64,000 bases of DNA from Sphingomonas sp. (GTDB lineage: Bacteria; Pseudomonadota; Alphaproteobacteria; Sphingomonadales; Sphingomonadaceae). A program made the translations under genes and the position numbers. Below the pieces are notes generated by a model. It saw nothing but the letters and a program-made list of their open reading frames with translations. It searched no databases and was not told the origin of the DNA. The stretch is taken from assembly GCF_030145815.1 (NCBI RefSeq), contig NZ_JAIXHL010000005.1, positions 1-64,000 of the forward strand. Direction: 5' to 3'. Of the stretch, positions 57,491 through 64,000 are shown piece after piece (the first letter of the stretch is position 1; each line of letters starts with the position of its first letter).

Positions 57491-57531
57491 GAAACGGAAG
57501 AGCGCCGATGCGGGATTCGCCGCATCGGCGC
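57491..57531 (-). terminator. Terminator of the lipoprotein gene at 57541-58080
   Basis: Perfect 12-bp stem GCGCCGATGCGG (57502-57513) / CCGCATCGGCGC (57520-57531), 6-nt loop; on the minus strand followed by TCTTCCGTTTCG. It begins 9 nt past the stop. Confidence 0.8.
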
Positions 57532-57540
57532 AAACTCGGG

Positions 57541-58080
57541 TCAGTTGCCCAGCTGGCCGAGCAGGCCGCGCAGCTCCTGAATCTTTCGGTACCGTGCCGC
57601 CGGATCGAGCTTGGCCATTGGTCCGACCCCACCAAATTCCGCTCCGCTCTGCAGGCATGTCGTCACTTGCGCCTGCGCCTGCGCGCGGTCGCCCTTGGTG
57701 AAATTGGTCTCGATCTGCTCCTTCACCGCCCAGTCGAGATAGGTGTCGAGATTGGCCTTGGACAGTTCGGGCTTGGGCGGATCGGCGGGGATCACCTGAT
57801 CGCCCAGCGTCTTTTCGATCATGCCGCGATAATAGGTCAGGAACGGCGCGGCCCCGCCGGCAATGTTCCTGGGCACCGGGCTGTCGAGCAGGCGCTGCTG
57901 CCACTTCACCGCAGCATAGCAGCGCACGTTGAGCGCCAGCTTGTCCTGAAGGTCGCGCGCCTTGCGCTTCTCCTCGGCCTTGGACTTGGCTTCGGCCGCG
58001 GCCTTTTCCTGCGCGCCATTGTCGCCGCATCCGGCCAGCGCGATCAGCGCCAGCGGCGCCAGGATTGCGAGTGTCTTCAT
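57541..58080 (-). CDS. Lipoprotein of unknown function
   Basis: 179 residues from ATG 58080. Signal MKTLAILAPLALIALAGCGD with lipobox LAGC, then a charged helix (EKAAAEAKSKAEEKRKARDL) and an alpha-helical domain with two Cys (LNVRCYAAVKWQQRLLDSPV ... AQVTTCLQSGAEFG). No family recognised. GGAGG lies 11 nt upstream of the ATG, a little far. Has its own terminator. Confidence 0.78.
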   Translation of the reverse strand: MKTLAILAPLALIALAGCGDNGAQEKAAAEAKSKAEEKRKARDLQDKLALNVRCYAAVKWQQRLLDSPVPRNIAGGAAPFLTYYRGMIEKTLGDQVIPADPPKPELSKANLDTYLDWAVKEQIETNFTKGDRAQAQAQVTTCLQSGAEFGGVGPMAKLDPAARYRKIQELRGLLGQLGN

Positions 58081-58190
58081 GGACTTGATGTCCTCCCCTG
58101 TTCGTGATGGCGCGACTTTGACGCCGTGCCGCGCCCTGTCAACCGCGCGGGGCGCTTGCACCGATCCCCCGTCCATGCTGTGCGGGCGGG

Positions 58191-58790
58191 ATGACGATCA
58201 AGACGCTGTTCGCTACCCGCTTTTCGCAGACGCAGCTCGAAGACGCCGCGTTGCTCGCCGAACTGGCCGATGCCTGCCGCGACCTGGCGGAGCAGGACCG
58301 TGCCGGGCAGCGTTGGTCGAAGGATCATGGCTATCGCGGCTATACCAGCTACGCCTCGCTCGACGACCTGCCCGACCGCGACCCGCGCTTTGGCGACCTG
58401 GTCCGCCACCTCAATCGCCATGTTGCGCGTTTCGCCGATGCCTGCGCGTTCGACCTGTCGCGCAAGCTCAAGCTCGACAGCCTGTGGGTGAATATCCTCA
58501 AGCCCGGCGGCACCCATTCGGGGCATATCCACCCGCACAGCGTCGTCTCCGGCACCATCTATGTCGACGTGCCCCCGGGCGCGGGCGCGCTCAAGCTGGA
58601 AGATCCGCGCCTGCCGATGCTGATGGCCGCCCCGCCCCGACGCGCCGACGCGCCCGAAGATCTGCAGACGTTCGTCTATGCCCAGCCGGAGCCGGGCAGC
58701 ATCTTCCTGTGGGAAAGCTGGCTGCGCCACGAGGTAACGCCACACACCGGCAAGGGCGAGCGGATCAGCGTCAGCTTCAACTATCGTTGA
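58191..58790 (+). CDS. 2OG-Fe(II) oxygenase family protein
   Basis: 199 residues. Matches the family of putative 2-oxoglutarate/Fe(II) oxygenases: LKLDSLWVNILKPGGTHSGH followed by IHPHSVVSGTIYVDVPPGAG (iron ligands in H-x-H) and a late WLRHEVTPHTGKGERISVSF with the third His and the Arg that binds 2-oxoglutarate. Substrate unknown; P4H-like hydroxylases are the nearest described type. Confidence 0.86.
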   Translation: MTIKTLFATRFSQTQLEDAALLAELADACRDLAEQDRAGQRWSKDHGYRGYTSYASLDDLPDRDPRFGDLVRHLNRHVARFADACAFDLSRKLKLDSLWVNILKPGGTHSGHIHPHSVVSGTIYVDVPPGAGALKLEDPRLPMLMAAPPRRADAPEDLQTFVYAQPEPGSIFLWESWLRHEVTPHTGKGERISVSFNYR

Positions 58791-58858
58791 GCCCCTAGCC
58801 TTTTGCCTGTCTCCGGCGTATCTGCGCGCCTTTCCCGGATCACAGGACCAAGAGACCC

Positions 58859-59959
58859 ATGGGCTTTCGCTGCGGCATTGTCGGCCTTCCCAATGTCGGC
58901 AAATCGACGCTGTTCAACGCGCTGACGCAGACTGCGGCGGCACAGGCGGCCAATTATCCTTTCTGCACGATCGAGCCGAATGTCGGCAACGTCGCGGTGC
59001 CGGACGACCGGCTGGACGCGCTGGCGAAGATCGCCGGATCGCAGAAGATCATCGAGACACAGCTGGGGTTCGTCGACATCGCCGGCCTGGTGCGCGGCGC
59101 GAGCAAGGGCGAGGGGCTGGGCAACCAGTTCCTCGGCAACATTCGCGAGGTGGACGCGATCGTCCATGTCCTGCGCTGTTTCGAGAATGACGATATCCAG
59201 CATGTCGACAACAAGGTCGATCCGATCGCCGACGCCGAAACGGTCGAGACCGAGCTGATGCTGTCGGATCTCGAAAGCCTCGAAAAGCGCGTGCCGAACC
59301 TGCAGAAAAAGGCGGCGCAGGGCGACAAGGAAGCCAAGATCGCTGCGGCGGTGCTGGGCCGCGCGCTCGACCTGTTGCGCGAAGGCAAGCCTGCGCGGTT
59401 GGTCGAACCGAACGACATCGAGGAAGAGCGCGTGCTCAAGCAGGCCCAGCTGATCACCGCCAAGCCGGTCCTCTATGTCTGTAACGTCAACGAAGAGCAT
59501 GCCGCGGACGGCAACGACTATTCGGCGCGGGTGTTCGACAAGGCCAAGGCCGAGGGCGCGCAGGCTGTCGTCGTCTCCGCCGCGATCGAGGCCGAGATCG
59601 CGACCATGCCCGCCGAAGAGCGCGGCGAGTTCCTCGCCGAGCTGGGGCTGACCGAAACCGGCCTCGCCCGCGTGATCCGCGCGGGCTATTCGCTACTGCA
59701 CCTGTTGACCTTCTTCACTGTGGGGCCGAAGGAAGCGCGCGCCTGGACCACCCATGTCGGCGCCAAGGCCCCGCAGGCGGCTGGCGAGATCCACACCGAT
59801 TTCGAACGCGGCTTCATCCGCGCCGAAACCATCGCGTTCGACGATTACGTCAGGTTCAACGGCGAAACCGGCGCGCGCGACAACGGCAAGCTGCGGTCGG
59901 AAGGCAAGGAATATGTCGTCCAGGACGGCGACGTGATGCTGTTCCGCTTCAACGTCTGA
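58859..59959 (+). CDS. ychF: Redox-regulated ribosome-binding ATPase YchF
   Basis: 366 residues. Universally conserved Obg-family P-loop protein that prefers ATP. G1 GLPNVGKSTLFNAL, NYPFCTIEPNVG, G3 FVDIAGLVRGASKGEGLGNQ, coiled-coil insert, and C-terminal TGS domain (LLTFFTVGPKEARAWTTHVG ... FIRAETIAFDDYVRFNG). Length as in E. coli (363). Starts with a plain ATG at 58859. Confidence 0.97.
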   Translation: MGFRCGIVGLPNVGKSTLFNALTQTAAAQAANYPFCTIEPNVGNVAVPDDRLDALAKIAGSQKIIETQLGFVDIAGLVRGASKGEGLGNQFLGNIREVDAIVHVLRCFENDDIQHVDNKVDPIADAETVETELMLSDLESLEKRVPNLQKKAAQGDKEAKIAAAVLGRALDLLREGKPARLVEPNDIEEERVLKQAQLITAKPVLYVCNVNEEHAADGNDYSARVFDKAKAEGAQAVVVSAAIEAEIATMPAEERGEFLAELGLTETGLARVIRAGYSLLHLLTFFTVGPKEARAWTTHVGAKAPQAAGEIHTDFERGFIRAETIAFDDYVRFNGETGARDNGKLRSEGKEYVVQDGDVMLFRFNV

Positions 59960-59968
59960 TCGGGCGCC

Positions 59969-60754
59969 TCAGCCGAGATACCGCTTCCGGCGCTCGGCGC
60001 TGGCCAGCATCACGACCAGCGTTGCGACCACCAGCAGCCCCGCGACAATCGTCGCGGTGGCAATTGCGTCATGCACCTGCCCCGCCTTTTGGTGGATCGC
60101 GAACAGCGCCCACAGGAACGGGAGCGGATACCACGGATTGCCGCCGGTCCCGAGCAGGGCCCCCGCCACGATGACGCCGCCGACGATCAGGATCGCGGCC
60201 GAGATCAACGGCGCGGATCCGGGCAACACGATGCCGTGGAAGTTGAGCGCAGCGGCGATGTTGACGATCGTCGCGGCGGTCAGCCAGCCCGCCAAGGCGC
60301 TGAGCGGCAGCACCACTGCCAGGCGCTCGCCCAGGCTGAACGCCGGGGTGCTGGCAAAGACGCGCAGGATCGCGAGCAGGTTGACCAGCGTGAACATGAT
60401 GATCAGCACCGACGGGAAGCCAAGGCTGAACAACTGGGTATAGGTCACCCAGAGCGCGTTGCCGAGTACGGCGAGCGCGAAATGCCAGCCGATCCGGCGC
60501 ACCAGTTCGCTGTCGCGATGACGCGGCAGCAGCTGATAGACGACATAGACCAAGGTGCCGAAATAGAGCGGCCCCCAGATCGCAAACGCCCAGCCCGCCG
60601 GGGTGATCAGCGTCTGCGTGTCCGCCGATTGTTCGCCGACGGGATTGCCGATGCCGATTGCGGGCAGCAGCGGGGCAAGGATCTGCGCGAGCGCGAATAC
60701 GAGCGCGGCGATGGCGCGAACGCGGCTGTTCGGGGCGGAGGCGGTCTGGGTCAT
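59969..60754 (-). CDS. TspO/MBR-like tryptophan-rich membrane protein
   Basis: 261 residues, about eight membrane segments, from ATG 60754. The pattern ITPAGWAFAIWGPLYFGTLV and later TYTQLFSLGFPSVLIIMFTL, WLTAATIVNIAAAL and NPWYPLPFLWALFAIHQK resembles the longer TspO-related family rather than the 160-residue sensory TspO. Ligand and role unknown. Lies 34 nt after the MpaB-type oxygenase gene on the same strand; convergent with ychF. Confidence 0.75.
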   Translation of the reverse strand: MTQTASAPNSRVRAIAALVFALAQILAPLLPAIGIGNPVGEQSADTQTLITPAGWAFAIWGPLYFGTLVYVVYQLLPRHRDSELVRRIGWHFALAVLGNALWVTYTQLFSLGFPSVLIIMFTLVNLLAILRVFASTPAFSLGERLAVVLPLSALAGWLTAATIVNIAAALNFHGIVLPGSAPLISAAILIVGGVIVAGALLGTGGNPWYPLPFLWALFAIHQKAGQVHDAIATATIVAGLLVVATLVVMLASAERRKRYLG

Positions 60755-60788
60755 GGCGCGAGAACCTAAGCCACCAAAATTGGTTCCG

Positions 60789-61628
60789 CTAGTGAAACGC
60801 CCAGCGAAAGGTCTTGGCGATCGCCAGCGTCGATCCACGCACCAAAGGCAGCGCGACGACCGGGCGTTGCAACCCGTGCATCGCGCGCGCCCAGTCGGGG
60901 AGCAGGTCGACCGCTGCGGCGAAGATCGCCGCCTGTGCCGGAGCCATTGCCAGGCTCGGAGCGGGCTGGTTCAGCAGGAAGCGGGCGACTTCGCGGGTGC
61001 GGTGATCGACCATCAGCTGGGGTCGCATCGCGGTGATCAGCCCCTCCGCCTCGAACCGGCTGCGCGGGATCGGATCGGCGCCCAGCGCCGCTGCCACGCG
61101 CGCCGTCTCGGCATAATAGACATCCTCCTCAGCACGGCTGACCGCCACGCCATAGCGCTGCCACGCGGCAAGGAAGCACCACATCTCCGTCACATGCACC
61201 CAGGCGAGCAATTCAGGATCGTCGGCGCGATACGGCGTGCCGTCGGGCAGCGTGCCCGCCACCCGCTCATGCACGTCGCGCACTTTGGCGATCGATGCTT
61301 CGGCAATGCTGCGATCGGCATAGGTCGTTTCGGCGATGAAGCGCGCGGTGCGGCGCAGGCGGCCGAGCATGTCCTTGCGAAACGCGCTATGATCCCACAC
61401 GCCCGCCAGCACCGCCGGGTGGAGCATCTGCAGCAGCAGCGACGCAACGCCGCCGACCATCATGGTCGTCACGTCGCCGTGGACGCGCCACGTCACGCTA
61501 TCGCGCGGGAACAGCGCGTTGTCGCTGCGCACCACCGGCGCTTCGCCCTTTTGCTGGTCGTTGAACGTCGCCCGGACCACGCCGATCAGGCGCTTGCGCA
61601 GTCCGATGGTGATGGGCGAAGGCGGCAT
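60789..61628 (-). CDS. MpaB/rubber-oxygenase-like (DUF2236) protein
   Basis: 279 residues from ATG 61628. Features of the DUF2236/oxygenase MpaB family: VTWRVHGDVTTMMVGGVASL, LLQMLHPAVLAGVWDHSAF, ADDPELLAWVHVTEMWCFLA and AMRPQLMVDHRTREVARFLL. Relatives include the b-type haem latex-clearing protein Lcp and fungal MpaB; most bacterial members are uncharacterised. The His of MLHPAVLAGVWDHS and WVHVTEMW are candidate metal or haem ligands. Confidence 0.86.
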   Translation of the reverse strand: MPPSPITIGLRKRLIGVVRATFNDQQKGEAPVVRSDNALFPRDSVTWRVHGDVTTMMVGGVASLLLQMLHPAVLAGVWDHSAFRKDMLGRLRRTARFIAETTYADRSIAEASIAKVRDVHERVAGTLPDGTPYRADDPELLAWVHVTEMWCFLAAWQRYGVAVSRAEEDVYYAETARVAAALGADPIPRSRFEAEGLITAMRPQLMVDHRTREVARFLLNQPAPSLAMAPAQAAIFAAAVDLLPDWARAMHGLQRPVVALPLVRGSTLAIAKTFRWAFH

Positions 61629-61721
61629 CGGCGCCAGTTCTAGGGCGGATGGCGCGCCGATTGAAGGGGCCGTCCGAAATTGTCGCTTCCCGCACTCCTG
61701 GCGCGGCTGCATCATGGCGGC

Positions 61722-63443
61722 ATGAACTTGCGCCCGTTCATCGCGCTGAGCCTGATCCTGACCCCGCTCCCCGTGCAGGCGCAGGTCGGGACCAACGATA
61801 TCGGCCTGGTCGCGGACCTGTTGCCGGAACCGGCAAATCCCGCCGCCTTGCTCGATGCCGTCGTCGCCGCGCCCGCCGATCGCCGGACCTTGCCCTTGCT
61901 GGCATTTGCCCGCGCGCTTCATGCGACGGGCTATTGGAACGCCGAAGCGTTCATTCCCCTGACCTGCGATGCGCGCTGTAGCAGAGCGGATCTGGCGGCG
62001 GTGCTGCAGGCTGACCGGCAAGCAATGTCCGGCGCGTCGTCGGACTCGCCTCAGGATGACGAGGCGGCGGCGGAGTCGTCTCAGCGGGTCGCGCCAGCGC
62101 CAACGCCGCTCCAGCGCGCGCGCAACGCCGTCGCGCTGTTCAACCTTGGCGCGGGCCGCAGCAAATGGGGCGAGTTCGCCGCAGCGGAACCGATGCAGAA
62201 TGCTGGCTATGCCGCGCTGCGGACGCAGCTCGCGCCGACCGACGCCCGGCTTGCGGCGATGAAGCTCGGCATCGCGCGCACCGCATTCGGGCTGGGCCGG
62301 AGCGCAGAGGCGATCCTGCTCGCCGACGAAGTGCTGGCGAGCGAAGCGCGCGCCGGGCGCGGCATTGGCCAGCTTCGCGCCGACGCGCTGACCCTGCGCG
62401 CCCGGGCGCAACGCAAGCTGGGTCAACGCGACGCCGCCGCAGCGAGCCTTGCCGAAGCGATCCGCATCGGGGCCGCCGATCGCGCGCGGCGCGGCCCGCT
62501 GCGCCTGTCCGCTGTGCAGATCGACGCTGCGGTTGCCGCAATCGGCGACGCCGGCTTCGAGGCAGCCGGAGTCGACGCCAGCGCCTTTGAAACCCTCAAG
62601 CGCGCCATCGCGACGGGACAGCGCGGGGTGCTCGACGCGGCGGAGGGGGATCGCAAGGCCCTACTCGCCCGGATCATGCTGGATCGCGGTGAGTATGATG
62701 CGGCGATGACGCTGGCCCGACAGGCGGTGGCACTGGCTCCGGACAATTCCACCGCTGCACTTGTGCTCGGCGTTGCGGAGCTGCGCAGCGGCACGGTCGA
62801 TGTCGCGCGGCTCGACGATATTGCCAACATTCTCGACCAGCAGGCCTGGGGTCCGGGCGCAGGCTCGCCCGACGTGATCGAAGCCCGCGCGCTGCTCGCG
62901 CGACTCTACGGCAAGGCGCAGATTTCGGCGGCATGGGTACAGGTGCGACAGGGCGCGACCGGCGCAGTCGAACGCATCCTGGGCGATGAAAGCCGCAGCG
63001 ATGTGGTGCAGGCAGCGGGCGTGTTCAAAGCGCTGTTCCGGCAACAGGTCGATACTGCCTGGACCGCCGCCCAGGCCCCGCCGCCCAGCTGGCCGGACGA
63101 CGCGCGCAGCTTCGCCATCTATTTCGACATCGACCGCTACGCCATCACCTCCAGCGCGATGCCGGCGCTGGAGCGGGCGGCGACGACATGGCGCAGGGTC
63201 GGCGGCACGATCACCGTCAGCGGGCATGTCGATCAGATGGGCGGCACGCGCGACTATGCCATCGCGCTGTCCAGCCGGCTCGCCGACTCGGCCAAGCGAG
63301 CGCTTGAAGACCTGGGCGTTCCGTCTGGCGCGATCGTCACCATGGGGTTCGGCAAGGAGCGCCCGCTGGTGCCACCGCGCGATGATCGGCTGGCGGAACG
63401 GCGCAACCGGCGCGTCGATATCGTCATCGGCCCCGCGCGCTGA
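61722..63443 (+). CDS. Exported TPR-containing OmpA family protein
   Basis: 573 residues from ATG 61722 with signal MNLRPFIALSLILTPLPVQA. A long helical region holds TPR-like repeats (GRSAEAILLADEVLASEARA, RAQRKLGQRDAAAASLAEAI, EYDAAMTLARQAVALAPDNS), and the C-terminus is an OmpA peptidoglycan-binding domain: FDIDRYAITSSAMPALERAA, TITVSGHVDQMGGTRDYAIA, LSSRLADSAKRALEDLGVPS and RRNRRVDIVI. Probably links the outer membrane or a periplasmic complex to the cell wall. Residues about 104-121 (SSDSPQDDEAAAESSQ) are a compositionally odd insert. Confidence 0.9.
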   Translation: MNLRPFIALSLILTPLPVQAQVGTNDIGLVADLLPEPANPAALLDAVVAAPADRRTLPLLAFARALHATGYWNAEAFIPLTCDARCSRADLAAVLQADRQAMSGASSDSPQDDEAAAESSQRVAPAPTPLQRARNAVALFNLGAGRSKWGEFAAAEPMQNAGYAALRTQLAPTDARLAAMKLGIARTAFGLGRSAEAILLADEVLASEARAGRGIGQLRADALTLRARAQRKLGQRDAAAASLAEAIRIGAADRARRGPLRLSAVQIDAAVAAIGDAGFEAAGVDASAFETLKRAIATGQRGVLDAAEGDRKALLARIMLDRGEYDAAMTLARQAVALAPDNSTAALVLGVAELRSGTVDVARLDDIANILDQQAWGPGAGSPDVIEARALLARLYGKAQISAAWVQVRQGATGAVERILGDESRSDVVQAAGVFKALFRQQVDTAWTAAQAPPPSWPDDARSFAIYFDIDRYAITSSAMPALERAATTWRRVGGTITVSGHVDQMGGTRDYAIALSSRLADSAKRALEDLGVPSGAIVTMGFGKERPLVPPRDDRLAERRNRRVDIVIGPAR

Positions 63444-63489
63444 TCCACGCGCTCTTCCTGCAAGCCAGTCGATCCGCTAAGCGCGCGGG

Positions 63490-63780
63490 ATGATCGCACG
63501 CCTGATCCTTGCCGTCGCGCTGTTGCTGGGCACGCTTCCCGCCAGCGTGGCGATGCCGACGTGCCATGATATGCCGATAGCGGCGCGCGATTCCATGACG
63601 ATGCCAATGGCACAGCACGAAGCGCCGGCGGAGCCTCGGCCCGAGGGGTATGGTGAGGCGATGTGCGTCGGCTGTATCGCGCCATCGACGCTGAAGGTCG
63701 CTGCGGTCACGCCACCCCCTGCCCCGATCGCGGTCCATGGCGCTGCGGCCCCGGCGGGGGCATCGCGGGCGCGCTGCTGA
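63490..63780 (+). CDS. Small exported Cys/His/Met-containing protein
   Basis: 96 residues. Signal peptide MIARLILAVALLLGTLPASV, then metal-binding-looking residues: PTCHDMP, DSMTMPMAQHEAP, MCVGC and a final Cys. Lies just upstream of a His-rich exported protein; sphingomonad copper-resistance loci often carry such a small gene ahead of copA/copB. Probable periplasmic metal-related protein; role unproven. Confidence 0.7.
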   Translation: MIARLILAVALLLGTLPASVAMPTCHDMPIAARDSMTMPMAQHEAPAEPRPEGYGEAMCVGCIAPSTLKVAAVTPPPAPIAVHGAAAPAGASRARC

Positions 63781-63862
63781 CGCCCGAACCGCCCCCTCCA
63801 CGCGGGTGATCGACTGCGGGGCCTGACCCCCGCTTCCCCGATCATTCACGGAGTTTATCATC

Positions 63863-64000
63863 ATGACCTACCGAACGACGCTCGCCGCCCTACTGGCGGC
63901 GACGGCGCTGCCCGTTGCCGCGGCAGCGCAGGAGCACGACCACCACACGCCCACACCTGCACCGGCTCCGTCCGACCACCAGCGTCACGGCGACCATGGC
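63863..64000 (+). CDS. N-terminal part of a His-rich exported protein, probably copper resistance
   Basis: Runs off the window; 46 residues seen. Signal peptide MTYRTTLAALLAATALPVAA AAQ followed by a His-rich EHDHHTPTPAPAPSDHQRHG DHG start. CopB-type copper-resistance proteins begin this way, but other metal exporters are possible. ATG 63863 with GGAG about 11 nt upstream. Confidence 0.6.
   Translation, partial: MTYRTTLAALLAATALPVAAAAQEHDHHTPTPAPAPSDHQRHGDHG

Overview
The window is a 64 kb piece of a GC-rich (roughly two-thirds G+C) alphaproteobacterial chromosome. The protein set (Cpa/Tad locus, COQ7-type ubiquinone hydroxylase, alphaproteobacterial ThrB, PHA depolymerase, split glycine decarboxylase) and the many small palindromic repeats suggest a Sphingomonas-like member of the Sphingomonadales; that placement is inference. 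I see no rRNA, tRNA, IS element, prophage or CRISPR array. It is mostly a housekeeping region with short accessory patches.

Layout. 0.1-7.4 kb: aconitase, two small tandem exported proteins, a beta-helix protein, a DJ-1/PfpI protein, topoisomerase IB and an MscS channel. 7.5-11.5 kb: MaoC hydratase, thiolase, DUF1232 protein, COQ7 hydroxylase and PHA depolymerase (acyl-CoA, polyester and quinone metabolism). 11.6-18.6 kb: MsbA-like ABC exporter, HPP protein, saccharopine-dehydrogenase-like reductase and RNase R, with two related tail-anchored small proteins. 18.7-26.2 kb: Tat-exported carbonic anhydrase, a shortened GlpD, a CsbD-like miniprotein, an archaeal/eukaryal-type ProRS, a DMT exporter and a DUF938 methyltransferase. 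26.2-31.3 kb: a complete glycine-cleavage operon on the minus strand (tandem glycine riboswitch, gcvT, gcvH, gcvPA, gcvPB, terminator). 31.4-38.2 kb: lipoprotein, ispH, thrB-rnhA, a lower-GC orphan patch, DUF1508, an FAD oxidoreductase and a hydrolase. 38.3-46.2 kb: Tad/Flp pilus locus cpaABCDE-tadBC, notably without cpaF or a pilin gene. 46.2-53.8 kb: chorismate-lyase-like exported protein, pyruvate phosphate dikinase, a TonB_C protein, glyS and glyQ. 53.8-64 kb: TraB/GumN lipoprotein, rplY, pth, a TbpB-like surface lipoprotein, a 2OG oxygenase, ychF, a TspO-like protein, an MpaB-type oxygenase, a TPR-OmpA protein, and the start of a probable copper-resistance locus.

The most unusual signal is a set of at least four families of palindromic repeats. 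Besides intergenic copies, two different families lie in frame inside glyS, a fragment of one lies inside rnr, one forms the leader and part of the ribosome-binding site of thrB, and a perfect 64-bp three-way-junction element is nested inside another repeat between gcvPA and gcvPB. These resemble in behaviour the protein-coding palindromic elements known from Rickettsia, but I do not recognise these families.
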